From: an uncultured Saprospiraceae bacterium
GTDB taxonomy: Bacteria > Bacteroidota > Bacteroidia > Chitinophagales > Saprospiraceae
Assembly: GCA_937980645.1 (NCBI GenBank)
Contig: CALJPQ010000019.1
Coordinates: 1-64,000 of the forward strand
DNA: 64,000 nt
Reading direction: 5' to 3'
Shown here: positions 61,820-64,000 of the stretch, in pieces
Layout of the letters: the number at the start of each line of letters is the position of its first letter
Position numbering within the stretch: the first letter of the stretch is position 1
Position numbers and translations under genes: made by a program
The notes under the pieces: model-generated
Database searches by the model: none
Seen by the model: the letters and a program-made list of their open reading frames with translations, nothing else
Told to the model about the DNA's origin: nothing

Positions 61820-62692
61820 TCACAGGGGCGGCTTTGAAGGGCTTTCCCGTATCGCCCACACTATTCGCTCGGCTCCGCTGAGGTCTTGCTGCAGGGCGAC
61901 ATTGGAGAAGCCCATTTCCCGGAGCAAAAGGGCGACTTGCCGGGCATTGAATTCGTTGCATTCGAAGAACAGCCCTCCGCCGGGTGCGAGCCTTTGCTGC
62001 GCAAAATGCGCAATGGCGCGGTAGAAGAGCAAGAGGTCATCGCCCTCGACAAAAAGGGCTTCGTGCGGTTCGTGGGCCAACACGTGCTCGGGCATGAGGT
62101 GTTGCTCCTGGCGTTGCACATAGGGCGGATTGCTCAGGATGAGGTCGAATACAGGCCAGTGGGGAGGTATCGTTTCAGGCTGGAGGATGTCGGCCTCGAT
62201 GAAGGTGTACTCGCTTTCATCCAGCAGGGCGTGGGCATTTTCGAGGGCTACGGCTAAGGCCTGAGGGCTTTTTTCGATGCCAAACAGGCGCACATCGGGT
62301 CGGCGGCGTTGGAGGGTGATGCCGATACACCCGCTGCCTAGGCCGATATCGAGCACGATGGGCTGGCCCTGGGGGCGGGCATTGAGCCAGCGCAGGGCTA
62401 AGGCGACGAGTTCCTCCGTCTCCTGGCGCGGGATGAGCACGCTGGGGCTGACGCGGAATTTCAACCCAAAGAAATCGGCCTGGCCCAGCACGTACTGCAC
62501 CGGTTCGCCGGCAAGCAGGCGCTCGCGGAGGGGGGCGAGGAAGCGCTCTTCTGCCGCCGAAAGGGCGCTGGGCGGCACACGATAGCCAAGCGCATCAGCG
62601 AAGACAATACGAGCAATGCTGCGGGCTTCGCCCGGGCCGTAGCGCGGCGTAAGGTCGCGAATGAGGCGCTCGAAAGCGTTGGTGGGTTCCAT
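61820..62692 (-). CDS. prmC: peptide chain release factor N5-glutamine methyltransferase PrmC
   Basis: This 290-residue methyltransferase modifies the GGQ glutamine of RF1/RF2. It shows the N-terminal substrate-binding helices, then VLIPRQETE (85-93), the SAM-binding VLDIGLGSGCIGI (113-125) and catalytic SNPPYVQ (187-193). The length fits. The ATG at 62692 is chosen; a GTG at 62710 is an alternative. It follows the ABC exporter gene by 26 bases on the same strand, likely co-transcribed. Confidence 0.95.
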   Translation of the reverse strand: MEPTNAFERLIRDLTPRYGPGEARSIARIVFADALGYRVPPSALSAAEERFLAPLRERLLAGEPVQYVLGQADFFGLKFRVSPSVLIPRQETEELVALALRWLNARPQGQPIVLDIGLGSGCIGITLQRRRPDVRLFGIEKSPQALAVALENAHALLDESEYTFIEADILQPETIPPHWPVFDLILSNPPYVQRQEQHLMPEHVLAHEPHEALFVEGDDLLLFYRAIAHFAQQRLAPGGGLFFECNEFNARQVALLLREMGFSNVALQQDLSGAERIVWAIRESPSKPPL

Positions 62693-62718
62693 TCCGGAGG
62701 GCTGCTGCACAGCGAGGG

Positions 62719-64000
62719 CTATTCGGCCAGCCCACTGGCGGTCATTTGTTGTTCAAAGAGTTCGGCGTAGTATCCGCCTTGGGCCAGGAGCTCCTCGTGG
62801 GTGCCTTGTTCAGCAATATGGCCGTTTTCCAGGACGAAAATGCGGTCGAACTCCAGCATGCCGTAGATGCGATGTGTGATGATGATAGCGGTTTTGTCGG
62901 CCAGCGTTTCGTTCAGGTAGCGGAGAATGCGGCTTTCGGTGTGGGTATCCACCGCGGACAGGCAGTCGTCGAGGAGGAGGATTTCGGGCTGTTTGGCGAA
63001 GGCGCGGGCGATGCTGATGCGCTGTTTTTGGCCACCGGAGAGCGTTACGCCGCGTTCGCCCACGGCAGTATTGTAGTCTTGCGGTAGGCCCATGATGTCG
63101 TGGTGGACGGCTGCGTTTTTAGCATAGAGTTCGGCTTCCTGTCGGCTCAGGCCCGGGCGTCCGAAGGCGATGTTGCCCAGCACAGTATCGGAAAAGAGGA
63201 AGACGTCTTGAGGCACGTAGCCGATGCGGTGGCGCAGTTCGGCCAGCGGGTAATCGCGCAGGTCTATGCCGTCTAAGAGGATGCGCCCTTCGGTGGGGTC
63301 GTACATGCGCACCAGCAGGTCGGCGATAGTAGTTTTGCCGGCGCCCGTACGGCCAACGATGGCGACCTTCTGGCCGGGCAACACCTCAAAAGTCAGGCCC
63401 TTAAGCACCCGAATGCCGGAGTCGGGATAGACGAAGCCCACATTTTCGAACACGATATGGCCGCGTTGGGTCGTTGGCTTGCCGTTAGCCGCAGACAGCG
63501 CGGCGGGCAGTTGCGGAGGGTCTTTCACTGCAGGCTCTGTGTGCAGTATTTCGTTGATACGCTTTTGGGAAGCTGCCGCCTGTTGCGTCAGTGAGGCAAT
63601 CCAGCCAATGGCCGTTACGGGCCAGGTGAGCATGTTGATGTAGATGACGAACTCGGCAATGTTGCCCGCCGTAATATCCCCCCGAACGGCGTACAGACCG
63701 CCGACATAGACAGTGATGATCGTGCTGGCGCCAATCATGAGCACCATGAGCGGGTAGAAAAAGGCATCTACGCGCGTGAGGGCCAGCGTTTTATGGCGAT
63801 AACTCTCACACTGCTGAGCGAAATAACGGCCCATTTCCGCTTCACGCGCGTAGCCTTTGACGACGCGAATGCCGCTGTACACCTCCTGAGCAATGCTCGT
63901 CAGCTCGCCCAATTTCTGCTGAATCTGCTCACTGCGGCGGTTCATGATGCTGCTGACCCAATAAATGGACAGGCTGAGCAAGGGCAGCGGTGCCAGCGAC
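62719..64000 (-). CDS. ABC exporter (MsbA/lipid-drug exporter type), 5' truncated by the window
   Basis: The frame is open to the last base, so the first half of the membrane domain is outside. Visible parts are two to three transmembrane helices with SIYWVSSIMNRRSEQIQQKL and the coupling region, then the nucleotide-binding domain: GRTGAGKT (Walker A), VPQDVFLFSDTVLGNIAFG (Q-loop), LSGGQKQRISIARAF (signature), ILLLDDCLSAVD (Walker B, here DD rather than DE), and ITHR switch. About 425 residues are present of an expected 580-600. Substrate is unknown. Confidence 0.9.
   Translation of the reverse strand, partial: SLAPLPLLSLSIYWVSSIMNRRSEQIQQKLGELTSIAQEVYSGIRVVKGYAREAEMGRYFAQQCESYRHKTLALTRVDAFFYPLMVLMIGASTIITVYVGGLYAVRGDITAGNIAEFVIYINMLTWPVTAIGWIASLTQQAAASQKRINEILHTEPAVKDPPQLPAALSAANGKPTTQRGHIVFENVGFVYPDSGIRVLKGLTFEVLPGQKVAIVGRTGAGKTTIADLLVRMYDPTEGRILLDGIDLRDYPLAELRHRIGYVPQDVFLFSDTVLGNIAFGRPGLSRQEAELYAKNAAVHHDIMGLPQDYNTAVGERGVTLSGGQKQRISIARAFAKQPEILLLDDCLSAVDTHTESRILRYLNETLADKTAIIITHRIYGMLEFDRIFVLENGHIAEQGTHEELLAQGGYYAELFEQQMTASGLAE

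Noticed and set aside
61638..62024. 128-residue plus-strand ORF
   Set aside because: Mostly antisense to prmC, with a low-complexity Lys/Ser/Arg product; no domain or promoter.

Overview
The window reads as a chromosomal segment of a fairly GC-rich member of the Bacteroidota, probably near the Saprospiria or Chitinophagia; that placement is inference. The evidence is: several proteins with type IX secretion (T9SS) sorting domains, a PorP/SprF-type outer-membrane protein, a giant SprB-repeat protein with a gliding-motility-type C-terminus, repeated TACCTTTG / TACTTTTG promoter boxes a short way upstream of start codons, weak Shine-Dalgarno sequences, and Bacteroidota-style proteins such as DUF5777, DUF547 and the NagB-PIG-L fusion. 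I see no prophage, transposase, CRISPR array, rRNA or tRNA. Most of the window is ordinary core genome.

Layout. 1-8.9 kb: the end of a PD-(D/E)XK protein, acetoacetyl-CoA synthetase, an M16 peptidase, SRPBCC and VOC proteins, a TPR protein, rplU-rpmA (L27 carries an unusual HhH tail), a CrcB fluoride channel and two exported thioredoxin-fold proteins. 9.3-12.5 kb: a 1057-residue protein that I cannot assign. 12.7-18.6 kb: a CapA-like protein, fructose-bisphosphatase, an MlaF-type ATPase and an MlaE-type permease encoded tail to tail, an SDR and RsgA. 18.6-24 kb: an M23 peptidase with a long, possibly structured leader, Bcp, a flippase, an SH3 protein and DprA. 24.2-31.1 kb: a 2303-residue SprB-repeat adhesin. 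31.1-35.5 kb: a dienoyl-CoA reductase, a haloperoxidase-like lipoprotein with altered active-site residues, and a LuxR-type response regulator. 35.7-40.1 kb: a secreted multidomain protein with a dockerin-like part and a T9SS tail. 40.2-44.4 kb: rnpA and rpmH, a phosphopantetheinyl transferase, PorP/SprF, a radical SAM/SPASM protein and VanZ. 44.7-47.6 kb: another T9SS-secreted protein. 47.8-53.7 kb: a three-gene membrane-protein operon, DUF547, a glycosyltransferase, the NagB-PIG-L fusion and a Na/Ca exchanger. 53.8-64 kb: a His-rich membrane protein, MmcQ, DUF3592, a small exported protein, a FAD oxidoreductase, NUDIX, a glycosyltransferase, DUF5777, LD-carboxypeptidase, PrmC and a truncated ABC exporter.

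How the genes work together. The clearest theme is the cell surface: three large secreted proteins, PorP/SprF, Mla-type lipid transport parts, cell-wall hydrolases, a flippase and glycosyltransferases. A second theme is translation and ribosome assembly: L21, L27, L34, RnpA, RsgA and PrmC. Intergenic DNA carries at least two small dispersed, partly palindromic repeat families. The items most worth following up are the unassigned 1057-residue protein, the L27-HhH fusion, the substituted active sites in the haloperoxidase-like and NagB-like proteins, the repeats, and the leader upstream of the M23 gene.
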